5,934 bases of DNA from Desulfobacteraceae bacterium (GTDB lineage Bacteria > Desulfobacterota > Desulfobacteria > Desulfobacterales > JAABSP01): positions 1 to 5,934 of the forward strand of contig JAABTE010000169.1 in NCBI GenBank assembly GCA_011390035.1, read 5' to 3'. Positions 1 to 5,447 of this stretch are shown in pieces. How positions within the stretch are numbered: position 1 is the stretch's first letter; each line of letters opens with the position of its first letter. The notes below the pieces were generated by a model. That model saw only the letters and a list, made by a program, of their open reading frames with translations. It ran no database searches and was not told the origin of the DNA. A program made the translations under genes and the position numbers.

Positions 1-947
1 AAAAGAACTTCGACGACCCTCTGGAATGCGACCTGCTGGTGGTGGACGAAGCCTCCATGATCGACACCGTGCTGATGCACCACCTGCTCCAGGCGGTTCC
101 AGCCACCGCCACCCTGGTGCTGGTGGGGGACGTGAACCAGCTTCCGTCCGTGGGGCCGGGCAATGTGCTGCGGGACATCATCGATTCGGGGGCCGTGCCC
201 GTGGTGGCCTTAACGGAGATCTTCCGCCAGGCCCGGGAGAGCCGCATCGTGGTCAACGCCCACAGGATAAACGCCGGCACCATGCCCGAATGCGGCAACG
301 GCCAGGGGAGCGATTTTTACTTCATCGAAAAAGAGGACCCGGAGGCGGTCCGGAACATCATCCTGGAGCTGGCCCGGGAGCGCATCCCCCGGCGGTTCGG
401 GTTCGATCCCATGACGGAAATCCAGGTGATTACCCCCATGCACCGGGGCGTGGTGGGGGCGGGCCATCTGAACGAGGCCCTGCAGGAGGCCCTCAACCCT
501 GGGCCCGACGCGGTGGTCCGGGGCCGGCGGCGCTACCGGGTGGGGGACCGGGTGATGCAGTCTCGCAACGATTACGACCGGCAGGTGTTCAACGGCGACA
601 TCGGCCACATTCTTCATGTGGACCCGGTGGACCAGACGGTGATCATCGCCTTCGACGGCCGTCAGGTGGCTTATGACTTCAACGACCTGGACGCCCTGAG
701 CCTGGCCTACGCCGTCTCCGTTCACAAGTCCCAGGGATCGGAATATCCGGCCGTGGTGATGCCGGTGATGGTGCAGCACTACCTGCTGCTCCAGCGGAAC
801 CTGATCTACACCGCCGTCACCCGGGGCCGCCGCCTGGTGGTGCTGGTGGGCACCCGAAAGGCCCTGGCCATAGCCGTGAAAAACGACCGCGCCCAGCGCC
901 GCCACACCCGCCTGCGGGAGAGGCTGATGGGCGGCAGCGCCCTGTGA
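1..947 (+). CDS. recD2: RecD2-type (RecD/TraA family) DNA helicase, C-terminal part
   Basis: This is the C-terminal 314 residues of a superfamily 1B 5'-3' DNA helicase; the first complete codon is at position 3 and the N-terminus lies outside the window. Visible in order: Walker B/motif II (DLLVVDEASMID, residues 10-21 of the fragment), motif III (LVLVGDVNQLPSVGPG, about 38-53), a motif IV-like segment (LTEIFRQARESRIV, about 70-83), then the 2B/SH3-like part ending in motifs V and VI: QSRNDYDRQVFNGDIG, AVSVHKSQGSEYP (about 237-249) and YTAVTRGRR (about 269-277). The SVHKSQGSE and AVTRGRR motifs are typical of RecD and RecD2. RecD2 proteins usually have about 720-750 residues, so roughly the last 40% is present. 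RecD2 acts alone on DNA ends and forks, unlike RecD of the RecBCD complex; with no recB or recC beside it, RecD2 is the better call. The tail after motif VI is short and ends cleanly in TGA. No neighbour suggests a special role. Confidence 0.93.
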   Translation, partial: KNFDDPLECDLLVVDEASMIDTVLMHHLLQAVPATATLVLVGDVNQLPSVGPGNVLRDIIDSGAVPVVALTEIFRQARESRIVVNAHRINAGTMPECGNGQGSDFYFIEKEDPEAVRNIILELARERIPRRFGFDPMTEIQVITPMHRGVVGAGHLNEALQEALNPGPDAVVRGRRRYRVGDRVMQSRNDYDRQVFNGDIGHILHVDPVDQTVIIAFDGRQVAYDFNDLDALSLAYAVSVHKSQGSEYPAVVMPVMVQHYLLLQRNLIYTAVTRGRRLVVLVGTRKALAIAVKNDRAQRRHTRLRERLMGGSAL

Positions 948-999
948 GTCCCTTATGGATCGGGGATGAATCAGGGTCTTATCGGCCCTAAATGGGCAA

Positions 1000-1034
1000 T
1001 TACCCTCCTGGCCGGCCGGTTCCCGCCGGGGTAA
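1000..1034. other. Imperfect inverted repeat after recD2
   Basis: TTACCC (1000-1005) faces GGGTAA (1029-1034). Inside them CGGC (1013-1016) faces GCCG (1025-1028) around an 8-nt loop, giving a hairpin of 6 + 4 bp with a 7-nt bulge on one side. It lies 52 bp after the recD2 stop and about 75 bp before the DUF502 promoter candidate, so it could mark the end of the recD2 transcript. No T-tract follows on either strand, so it is not a standard intrinsic terminator. In sequence this GC-rich, chance pairing is common, hence the low confidence. Confidence 0.3.
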
Positions 1035-1083
1035 AATAACTCCATTTCGTATTCGTGGAAACACCCAAGGCCCATACAGCCCA

Positions 1084-1114
1084 TTGCCCAAGCGCGTCCT
1101 CCATCCTTTATAAT
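1084..1114 (+). promoter_or_regulatory. Candidate sigma-70 promoter for the DUF502 gene
   Basis: A perfect TATAAT stands at 1109-1114 in an otherwise GC-rich region. A weak -35 match, TTGCCC (4 of 6), lies at 1084-1089 with a 19-bp spacer, longer than ideal. The predicted transcript start is near 1121, leaving about a 40-nt leader before the ATG at 1161. The -10 box and its position just ahead of a well-placed Shine-Dalgarno site are the support; the -35 is uncertain. Confidence 0.5.
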
Positions 1115-1160
1115 TGCGAGGCGCGCCGAACGCGGAACACCATCGGAGGGAAGTTCCATC

Positions 1161-1811
1161 ATGAAAGCTTTCTGGACCACGTTTTTAAAGGGATTCGCCG
1201 CTGTTTTTCCCCTGCTCATCACCCTGTACCTGCTCTTCTGGCTCATCGGCTCGCTGGAGGCGCTGGTGGGCGGCATCGCTCTCATCTTCCTGCCGAACGA
1301 GTTCTATGTGCCCGGCATGGGGATCGTGGGATCGGTCTTTATCATCTACGCCATCGGTCTTTACATCAGCCGGCTGGGCATTCCCGGACGGCTGGCGGAC
1401 TGGGCGGGCAGGATTATGTCGAGGATTCCGGTGGTCAAGACCATTTATGGCAGCATCAGCAACCTGACGGCCTTTTTTTCCGCGGCGGGGGGGGAGCGGG
1501 AAGAGGCCCGAAAGGTGGCGCTGGTCCGACTGGAGGACGGGACGCGGCTTTTGGGATTTGTCACCGGCGAAATGCGGGATCACCTCGGAGACCTTCCGGA
1601 GGATGTCGTCGGCGGCGCCGGGGACGGCGAGGCGGACGGAGGCCAGGGGGCGGACAAGGTGCTGGCCGTCTATCTGCCCATGAGCTACCAGGTGGGCGGC
1701 TTTACCGTATATGTGCCGGCCAGCCGGGTCACGCACCTGGACATGTCCTTCGAGGACGCCACCCAACTGGTATTCACGGCCGGCCTGGGGCGCCGGGAGC
1801 CCCGGGGATAA
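1161..1811 (+). CDS. DUF502 family inner-membrane protein
   Basis: This 216-residue protein matches the DUF502 family, which is widespread in bacteria (and known in plants) but lacks a defined biochemical function. Two hydrophobic segments are visible, about residues 11-45 (GFAAVFPLLITLYLLFWLIG then LEALVGGIALIFLP) and 51-70 (PGMGIVGSVFIIYAIGLYIS). They are followed by the family signature IPVVKTIYGSISNLTAFF (89-106) and a soluble C-terminal domain with LVRLEDGTRLLGFVTGE (121-137) and VLAVYLPMSYQVGGFTVYVP (167-186), ending in the LDMSFEDATQLVFTAG stretch typical of the family. Residues about 148-166 form an extra Gly/Asp-rich loop (VVGGAGDGEADGGQG) between the two strands of this domain, probably flexible. 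The ATG follows a GGAGG site (1145-1149) at 11-nt spacing. The gene has its own candidate promoter; the 130-bp gap to manA leaves co-transcription open. Family assignment is firm; function is unknown. Confidence 0.88.
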   Translation: MKAFWTTFLKGFAAVFPLLITLYLLFWLIGSLEALVGGIALIFLPNEFYVPGMGIVGSVFIIYAIGLYISRLGIPGRLADWAGRIMSRIPVVKTIYGSISNLTAFFSAAGGEREEARKVALVRLEDGTRLLGFVTGEMRDHLGDLPEDVVGGAGDGEADGGQGADKVLAVYLPMSYQVGGFTVYVPASRVTHLDMSFEDATQLVFTAGLGRREPRG

Positions 1812-1941
1812 GCCCTTCCTTTTCGCCGGCGCTCCGGCGCGGCCGGGCGGAAACCGGTTGCCTTTCCGGCGCCCCATGTGGTATCGGAACAGTGGCCGGG
1901 CGCCAAGCGGGGCGGCCGGCGCAGGCTGGAAAGGATGATGG

Positions 1942-3321
1942 ATGAGAAGACCCTTTGCAAGATTGAAAAACAGGATACAGCGCTACGCCTGGGGCGGGAC
2001 CGAGGCGATTCCACGACTGCTGGGGATTGCGCCCGACGGCCGGCCCTGGGCCGAGATGTGGATGGGCGCCCACCCTAGCGCCGCCTCGGAGGCGTGGATG
2101 GGAGACCGGTGGGTGCCGCTGACGGAGGTGATCGCCGCCGATCCCGAGGGGACCCTGGGGCCGGATGTCCGGGCCCGCTTCGGCGATGCCCTGCCGTTTC
2201 TGTTCAAGGTGCTGGCGGTGGCCCGGCCCCTGTCGCTCCAGGTCCATCCGGACGCGGCCCTGGCGGCGGCCGGCTTCGAGCGGGAAAACCGACTGGGTGT
2301 TCCGCTGGACGCGCCAACGCGAAATTTCAAGGACGCCGGGCACAAGCCTGAATGCATTTGCGCCCTGACGCCGTTTACGGCCCTGGCGGGGTTTCGGCGG
2401 CCCGAGGCCATCCTGGCGGGGCTGTCGCGCATCGGCGGTCCTGAGCTGGGGCCGGCGCTTTCGGCGCTGGGGGACGATGCCGATGGCGGGGCGCTTCGAA
2501 GGGGGTTCGGAGCCTTGATGGCCCTGGGCCCGGAGGCCCGGCGCGAGGTCTGCCGCAGGGCCGCCGGCGTGGCGGAGGCGTTTGAAAAAAAAGGCGCGGT
2601 GGACGTGATGGACCCAGTGGACCCAGTGGACGCGGTGGACGCGGTGGACGTGATGGACCCAGTGGACGTGATGGGCGCGGTGGACGTGATGGGTGCGGCG
2701 GGCGCGGTTAATGCGAATGGGGCCGGGTGGATGGCGGCGGAATTTGCCGCTGACATGGCCTGGGTGGGGCGGCTGTGCGCCGAGTGGCCGGCCGACATCG
2801 GGGCGCTTTCGCCGCTGCTGTTCAACCGGGTGGCGCTTGCGCCCGGAGAGGCCCTGTTTCTGGGGGCGGGCCAGATTCACGCGTATCTTGACGGCCTTGG
2901 CATTGAACTGATGGCCAACAGCGACAATGTGCTTCGGGGCGGGCTGACGGAAAAGCATGTGGATGTGCCGGCCCTGCTCGCCGCGGCCGTTTTCGAGCCC
3001 TTCGCGCCCCGGCGGCTGACGGCGATTCCGGCATCCGGGGAACCGGTGCGGGAGACCTATCCGCTGGAAACGGACGAATTTGCGCTTTCGGTGATCCGTC
3101 CCGCTCCGAACGGCCCGCCGGCACGCCTTTCATCCCCGTCTCCCCAAATACTGCTGTGCGAGCGGGGCCAGGCGCACCTGACCCATGTGGCCACCGGAGA
3201 GCGGATGGATTTGGGCCGGGGAGAGTCGGCCATCGTTTTCGCCCGCGCCGGCGAATGCCTTCTCGGGGGGGGCGGTGTGGTCCATCTGGCCGAAGCGCCG
3301 CTTGCCCTGGAGGCGCCATGA
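1942..3321 (+). CDS. manA: Mannose-6-phosphate isomerase, class I
   Basis: This enzyme interconverts mannose 6-phosphate and fructose 6-phosphate in the cytoplasm, feeding GDP-mannose and polysaccharide synthesis or mannose use. The class I zinc site is visible: QVHPD at 100-104 (Gln100, His102), HKPE with Glu137, and QIHAY with His313. The GIELMANSDNVLRGGLT block (320-336) carries the conserved active-site arginine (Arg332). The N-terminal RYAWGGT (14-20) and KDAGHKPE (130-137) are also typical. At 459 residues it is longer than the usual ~390; part of the excess is an in-frame repeat insert (VDxVDx and VMGA units, residues 220-255) in the helical domain between the two halves of the metal-site fold. 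A run of eight A bases (2585-2592) directly precedes the insert. The ATG at 1942 has AAGGA 6 nt upstream (1931-1935), and the protein begins as the family does. The stop overlaps the next gene's start (ATGA, 3318-3321), suggesting translational coupling to the phosphatase. No catalytic residue appears lost. Confidence 0.93.
   Translation: MRRPFARLKNRIQRYAWGGTEAIPRLLGIAPDGRPWAEMWMGAHPSAASEAWMGDRWVPLTEVIAADPEGTLGPDVRARFGDALPFLFKVLAVARPLSLQVHPDAALAAAGFERENRLGVPLDAPTRNFKDAGHKPECICALTPFTALAGFRRPEAILAGLSRIGGPELGPALSALGDDADGGALRRGFGALMALGPEARREVCRRAAGVAEAFEKKGAVDVMDPVDPVDAVDAVDVMDPVDVMGAVDVMGAAGAVNANGAGWMAAEFAADMAWVGRLCAEWPADIGALSPLLFNRVALAPGEALFLGAGQIHAYLDGLGIELMANSDNVLRGGLTEKHVDVPALLAAAVFEPFAPRRLTAIPASGEPVRETYPLETDEFALSVIRPAPNGPPARLSSPSPQILLCERGQAHLTHVATGERMDLGRGESAIVFARAGECLLGGGGVVHLAEAPLALEAP
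2599..2706 (+). repeat. 9-bp coding tandem repeat inside manA
   Basis: About twelve consecutive 9-bp units, all in frame, with consensus RTGGACNNN. Eleven are clear (2599-2697) and the twelfth (2698-2706, GCGGGCGCG) is degenerate. Typical units are GTGGACGTG, ATGGACCCA, GTGGACCCA and GTGGACGCG. An 18-bp higher-order unit, GTGGACGTG followed by ATGGRYSCR, recurs at units 1-2, 6-7, 8-9 and 10-11. The encoded peptide alternates V-D-x and M-D/G-x triplets. A unit length divisible by three means copy-number changes keep manA in frame. The units nearest the 3' end have diverged most, as in an ageing array. Confidence 0.9.
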
Positions 3322-4025
3322 ACACGGCCTGGCTCACCCATCAGGGGTACCGCCGGGAGAACAACGAGGACAACTGCTTCATCAAGGTCTATTCCGAAAC
3401 CGCATGCCTTGTGGCCGTGGCCGACGGCATGGGGGGCGAGATAGGCGGGGACCGGGCTTCGGGGATTGCCGTGGAATGCGTGGCCGCCGCCGCCGAGCCC
3501 AAGGGCGACATCCACGAGGCGCTGAGGGAATTGATCCGGACGGCCCACGCCAGTGTGCGCGAGGCGGTGACGGAGCGGCCCGAATTTCAGGGGATGGGCT
3601 CCACCCTGGTGATGGCCTATGTCCGGCGCAACCGGCTCTACTGGGCCAGCGTGGGAGACTCCCGCCTCTACCTGTTCCGGGACGCCAACCTGATGCGCCT
3701 GACCCATGACCACACCGTGCCGGGCCGGCTTCTGGAAAAAGGGGAGATCACCGAACATGAGGCCCGGCGCCACCCCATGCGAAATCAACTGCTCATGTGC
3801 GTGGGATGCCGGCAGTGTCAGCCGGACAGCGGCGGATTGCTTTTAAAGAACCATGATATCCTGCTGCTGTGTTCCGACGGGCTGTACGGCCAGGTGCCGT
3901 CCGGTGAGATCGCCCGTATTTTAGGAGAGTTCGGGCCGCTGGGGGGAAAGCTTCAGGCCCTGGTGGACGCCGCCCTGAAGGCCGGCGGCGCCGATAACGT
4001 CACCGTGGCCTGCGTGGCGCTGTAG
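3318..4025 (+). CDS. PP2C-family serine/threonine protein phosphatase
   Basis: This 235-residue, single-domain, metal-dependent (PPM) protein phosphatase is expected to be cytoplasmic and to remove phosphate from Ser/Thr residues, often opposing a Hanks-type kinase. Motifs in order: GYRRENNEDNCF (10-21, metal Asp18), VAVADGMGGEIGGDRAS (32-48, metal Asp36), GMGSTLVMAYV (92-102), WASVGDSRLYLFRD (109-122), LTHDHT (128-133), LLLCSDGLYGQVP (182-194, metal Asp187) and GGADNVTVACV (223-233, metal Asp226 and Asn227). All core metal ligands are present, so it should be active. Between HPMRNQL and the CSDG motif, where relatives usually read LTRALG or similar, it has CVGCRQC (161-167), an unusual C-x2-C-x2-C cluster. 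The ATG overlaps the manA stop by 4 bp; GGAGG (3309-3313) precedes it by only 4 nt. An upstream in-frame start at 3156 exists but lies inside manA and adds no family sequence. No partner kinase is in view. Its 3' end overlaps the convergent smr gene by 26 bp. Confidence 0.92.
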   Translation: MNTAWLTHQGYRRENNEDNCFIKVYSETACLVAVADGMGGEIGGDRASGIAVECVAAAAEPKGDIHEALRELIRTAHASVREAVTERPEFQGMGSTLVMAYVRRNRLYWASVGDSRLYLFRDANLMRLTHDHTVPGRLLEKGEITEHEARRHPMRNQLLMCVGCRQCQPDSGGLLLKNHDILLLCSDGLYGQVPSGEIARILGEFGPLGGKLQALVDAALKAGGADNVTVACVAL

Positions 4026-4818
4026 CTCCCTGCCGGCGCCCCTTTTTCCGGAAACGGCGGGTGACAGGCTCCCGGCGCAGCAGCGCATAGGTGGCGCCTG
4101 CCCCGCCGTCGCACCCGGGGGCGCTGGCATAGGCGATGACCCATTTGCGCCAGGGGCCCCGGGTGAGCCACTCCTGCACCAGGGTTTTCAGTACCGGCCG
4201 ATGGGGCGAGCTGAGCCCGCGGCCGTGGATCACCGACACGGCCCGCTTGCCCGTGGCCACCGCATCCTTTAAAAACGCCTCCAGGGCCGCCTCCGCGTCG
4301 GCCGCCCGCATTCCGTGCAGGTCGATGTGGGCCTGGATGGAGTAGTCCCCGTTATGCAGCCGTCGGGCGATCTCCGGGTTGTCGCAGTACCGGGTTCCCT
4401 CGATGTACTCCGGCGTGTCGGCCACCACGAATCCGGCCCCGCCGTCCACGAGTCGCTGGAGGGCCAAAATCGCCTCGGCCTGGTTCCGCCGGGGCCGGCG
4501 AAGCGGTCGGGGCTTGGCGGCATGGAGCGCCGGGCCGGGCCGGGGCGCGGCCCGGCGGGCGTGCCGCAAGGGCGTCACATCGGCCATGGCGAGCCTGAAA
4601 AGCGCCCGATCCGAAAGCGGGTCGGAAAGATGGCCTGAAAGATGCTCCGGCAGGGGGACAACGGGGGATGCCGCGTCCGCCTCGGGATGCTGGTCCGGCA
4701 GGGTCAGGCGCCTTTGCTCCAGCATCCGGCGCAGCTCCTTGAACGGCCGTGGAAAGGGGGCTTCCTCCTCGGCGCCGTGTTCATGGCGGCGTCTCCCGCC
4801 GCTTCGGTCACGGGCCAT
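4000..4818 (-). CDS. Smr-domain protein (MutS2 C-terminal-like)
   Basis: A 272-residue protein with a C-terminal Smr domain, a fold found in MutS2 and in stand-alone proteins with nicking or RNA-cleaving activity on branched DNA or stalled ribosomes. Which applies here cannot be told from sequence. The domain runs from IQAHIDLHGM (161-170, the LDLHG motif) through VIHGRGLSS (196-204, HGRG motif) to GGAGATYALLRR (238-249). A preceding segment, TPEYIEGTRYCDNPEIARRLHNG, is common to stand-alone Smr proteins of this type. The N-terminal ~115 residues are basic, Pro-rich and poorly conserved in appearance, with FKELRRMLEQRR near residues 26-37 and a short L-S-x-x repeat at about 59-70. The tail is Arg/Lys-rich, which fits nucleic-acid binding. 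I chose the ATG at 4818: it overlaps the end of the upstream Nudix gene by 11 bp and has GGAAG 8 nt upstream; an in-frame start at 4896 would sit deep in the Nudix gene. The pair is probably co-transcribed. Confidence 0.88.
   Translation of the reverse strand: MARDRSGGRRRHEHGAEEEAPFPRPFKELRRMLEQRRLTLPDQHPEADAASPVVPLPEHLSGHLSDPLSDRALFRLAMADVTPLRHARRAAPRPGPALHAAKPRPLRRPRRNQAEAILALQRLVDGGAGFVVADTPEYIEGTRYCDNPEIARRLHNGDYSIQAHIDLHGMRAADAEAALEAFLKDAVATGKRAVSVIHGRGLSSPHRPVLKTLVQEWLTRGPWRKWVIAYASAPGCDGGAGATYALLRREPVTRRFRKKGRRQGATAPRRPR
4608..4643 (-). repeat. 12-bp imperfect repeat inside smr
   Basis: Three adjacent 12-bp units are seen on the + strand: GATCCGAAAGCG, GGTCGGAAAGAT and GGCCTGAAAGAT. 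All share a GAAAG core at the same phase. On the coding (-) strand they give the in-frame tetrapeptide run LSGH-LSDP-LSDR in the non-conserved N-terminal half of the Smr protein. Copy number is low and identity moderate, so it may be an old small duplication or partly chance. Confidence 0.55.
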
Positions 4819-5314
4819 GATCCGGACTTCCGTAAAAGATCTCGGCCCGGCCGGCGCCCTTGCGGTATCGGACAAAATCGGCCAGGATGCGGCCATGGTC
4901 GAAGGCCATGGGGCGCGGCGGGTCTTGCGGGTTGAAAAGCGCCAGGCCGGCGGCGTCGTCTCCGGCAGAGGGCGCGCCGTCGGCGGTTGCTATAAAGACC
5001 GTGGTGATGGTATGCTGCCGGGGGTCCCGATCCGGCGCCGAATAGGCGTGAAACTGCTCCACGATTGTGACGCGAAGGCCGGTTTCCTCCATGGCCTCTC
5101 TTGCGGCGGCCGTTTCGAGGGATTCGCCGTAATCGACGAAACCGCCGGGAATCGCCCAGCCGTGGGGCGGATTCCGGCGTTGAATCAGGACGATGCCGCC
5201 GGGGGTCTCGATGATGATGTCCACGGTGGGAATCGGATTTTTGTGGCCTGACTGGTTCTTATGGCTCGGATTTCTGTGGCCCGACGGGTCTTGATGGCAC
5301 GGCTGGGGCTGCAT
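4808..5314 (-). CDS. Nudix hydrolase (ADP-ribose pyrophosphatase-like)
   Basis: With the ATG at 5314 this is a 168-residue Nudix enzyme, which hydrolyses nucleoside diphosphates linked to another group. The complete Nudix box lies at residues 58-80: G, five residues, E64, seven residues, then REAMEETGL (72-80); the metal-binding Glu residues are present. The alanine at 74 replaces the usual large aliphatic residue, a tolerated change. Before it are TVDIIIETPGGIVLIQRR and GWAIPGGF. After it, YSAPDRDPRQHTITTVFIA and PMAFDHGRILADFVRYR resemble archaeal and bacterial ADP-ribose pyrophosphatase-type members; substrate is inferred, not shown. The first ~27 residues are a His/Asn-rich stretch from a 33-bp duplication. 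A GTG at 5413 would add 33 residues, but a strong promoter predicts transcription starting near 5412, leaving no leader for it. The ATG has only GGGAG at 12-nt spacing; an in-frame TTG at about 5356 remains possible. Its end overlaps smr by 11 bp. Confidence 0.88.
   Translation of the reverse strand: MQPQPCHQDPSGHRNPSHKNQSGHKNPIPTVDIIIETPGGIVLIQRRNPPHGWAIPGGFVDYGESLETAAAREAMEETGLRVTIVEQFHAYSAPDRDPRQHTITTVFIATADGAPSAGDDAAGLALFNPQDPPRPMAFDHGRILADFVRYRKGAGRAEIFYGSPDHGP
5234..5299 (-). repeat. 33-bp tandem duplication at the Nudix N-terminus
   Basis: Two adjacent 33-bp copies, 5234-5266 and 5267-5299, match at 26 of 33 positions and keep frame. On the coding strand they encode CHQDPSGHRNP followed by SHKNQSGHKNP, an 11-residue repeat. 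Each copy also contains a weaker internal half-repeat (H-K-N-x-S). The repeat ends directly where the conserved Nudix fold begins (PTVDIII), so it is an added His/Asn-rich tail, not part of the catalytic domain. Confidence 0.85.
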
Positions 5315-5357
5315 GATGACGCCGGTCTCCCTGATGGCGGATGCGATGATGGCCAAT

Positions 5358-5392
5358 GCGATCTTCCGGGCCCGGGTCGGCTGCCGGATCGC
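5358..5392 (-). promoter_or_regulatory. Imperfect hairpin in the Nudix 5' leader / divergent region
   Basis: GCGATC (5358-5363) faces GATCGC (5387-5392). Skipping 3 nt on one side extends the pairing by CGG/CCG, and a perfect 10-bp palindrome CCGGGCCCGG (5366-5375) lies in the loop. If transcription of the Nudix gene begins near 5412, this hairpin is in its ~97-nt leader, ending 43 nt before the ATG. It could be a leader structure or an operator shared by the divergent genes. GC richness makes chance pairing a real alternative. Confidence 0.35.
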
Positions 5393-5413
5393 GGCTTCAA
5401 ATTGATGTATCAC

Positions 5414-5418
5414 CGGAG
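5414..5418 (+). promoter_or_regulatory. Shine-Dalgarno site fixing the TlpA-like start
   Basis: CGGAG at 5414-5418 stands 8 nt before the ATG at 5427, a good ribosome-binding arrangement. It supports this ATG over the internal in-frame ATGs at codons 24 and 42. It abuts the predicted transcription start of the opposite-strand Nudix gene. Confidence 0.65.
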
Positions 5419-5447
5419 ATTATATCATGGACAGCGCAGCCTGTAAA
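5419..5447 (-). promoter_or_regulatory. Near-consensus sigma-70 promoter for the Nudix-smr unit
   Basis: Read on the - strand, TTTACA (5447-5442, 5 of 6 to consensus) and TATAAT (5424-5419, 6 of 6) are separated by exactly 17 bp. In this GC-rich sequence such a match stands out. The predicted transcription start is near 5412, giving a leader of about 97 nt before the Nudix ATG at 5314 and excluding the in-frame GTG at 5413 unless the message is leaderless. The -35 box lies on codons 6-7 of the divergent TlpA-like gene and the -10 box overlaps its ribosome-binding region, so expression of the two directions may interfere. Confidence 0.65.

Noticed and set aside
1..947. RecD subunit of RecBCD or a conjugative TraA relaxase-helicase
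   Set aside because: No recB, recC or relaxase gene is visible, and the short tail after motif VI fits stand-alone RecD2; the missing N-terminus prevents a final test.
1858..1887. TTGCCT and TATCGG as a promoter for manA
   Set aside because: Only 4 of 6 and 3 of 6 matches with an 18-bp spacer; no better than chance in a 130-bp gap, so manA may instead be read from the DUF502 promoter.
1055..1945. 296-codon + strand frame spanning the DUF502 gene
   Set aside because: Out-of-frame shadow: Gly/Arg/Pro-rich composition typical of a wrong frame in GC-rich DNA, while the DUF502 frame matches a known family.
2599..2706. Possible CRISPR-like or mobile repeat
   Set aside because: Units are 9 bp, contiguous and in frame with manA, with no spacers, terminal repeats or transposase; it is a coding minisatellite.
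1774..2958. 394-codon open frame on the - strand opposite manA, rich in H-V-H repeats
   Set aside because: It mirrors manA, whose zinc-site motifs are intact. The H-V-H pattern is the antisense reading of the 9-bp repeat, and the frame has no family-like sequence or ribosome site.
4045..4054. TTTCCGGAAA palindrome preceded by a T run near the PP2C/smr convergence, considered as a terminator
   Set aside because: The stem is only 5 bp with no loop, it lies inside the smr coding region, and the T run precedes rather than follows the stem on the + strand.
4379..5251. 290-codon + strand frame opposite smr and Nudix
   Set aside because: Antisense shadow of two genes with clear Smr and Nudix motifs; no recognisable domain of its own.
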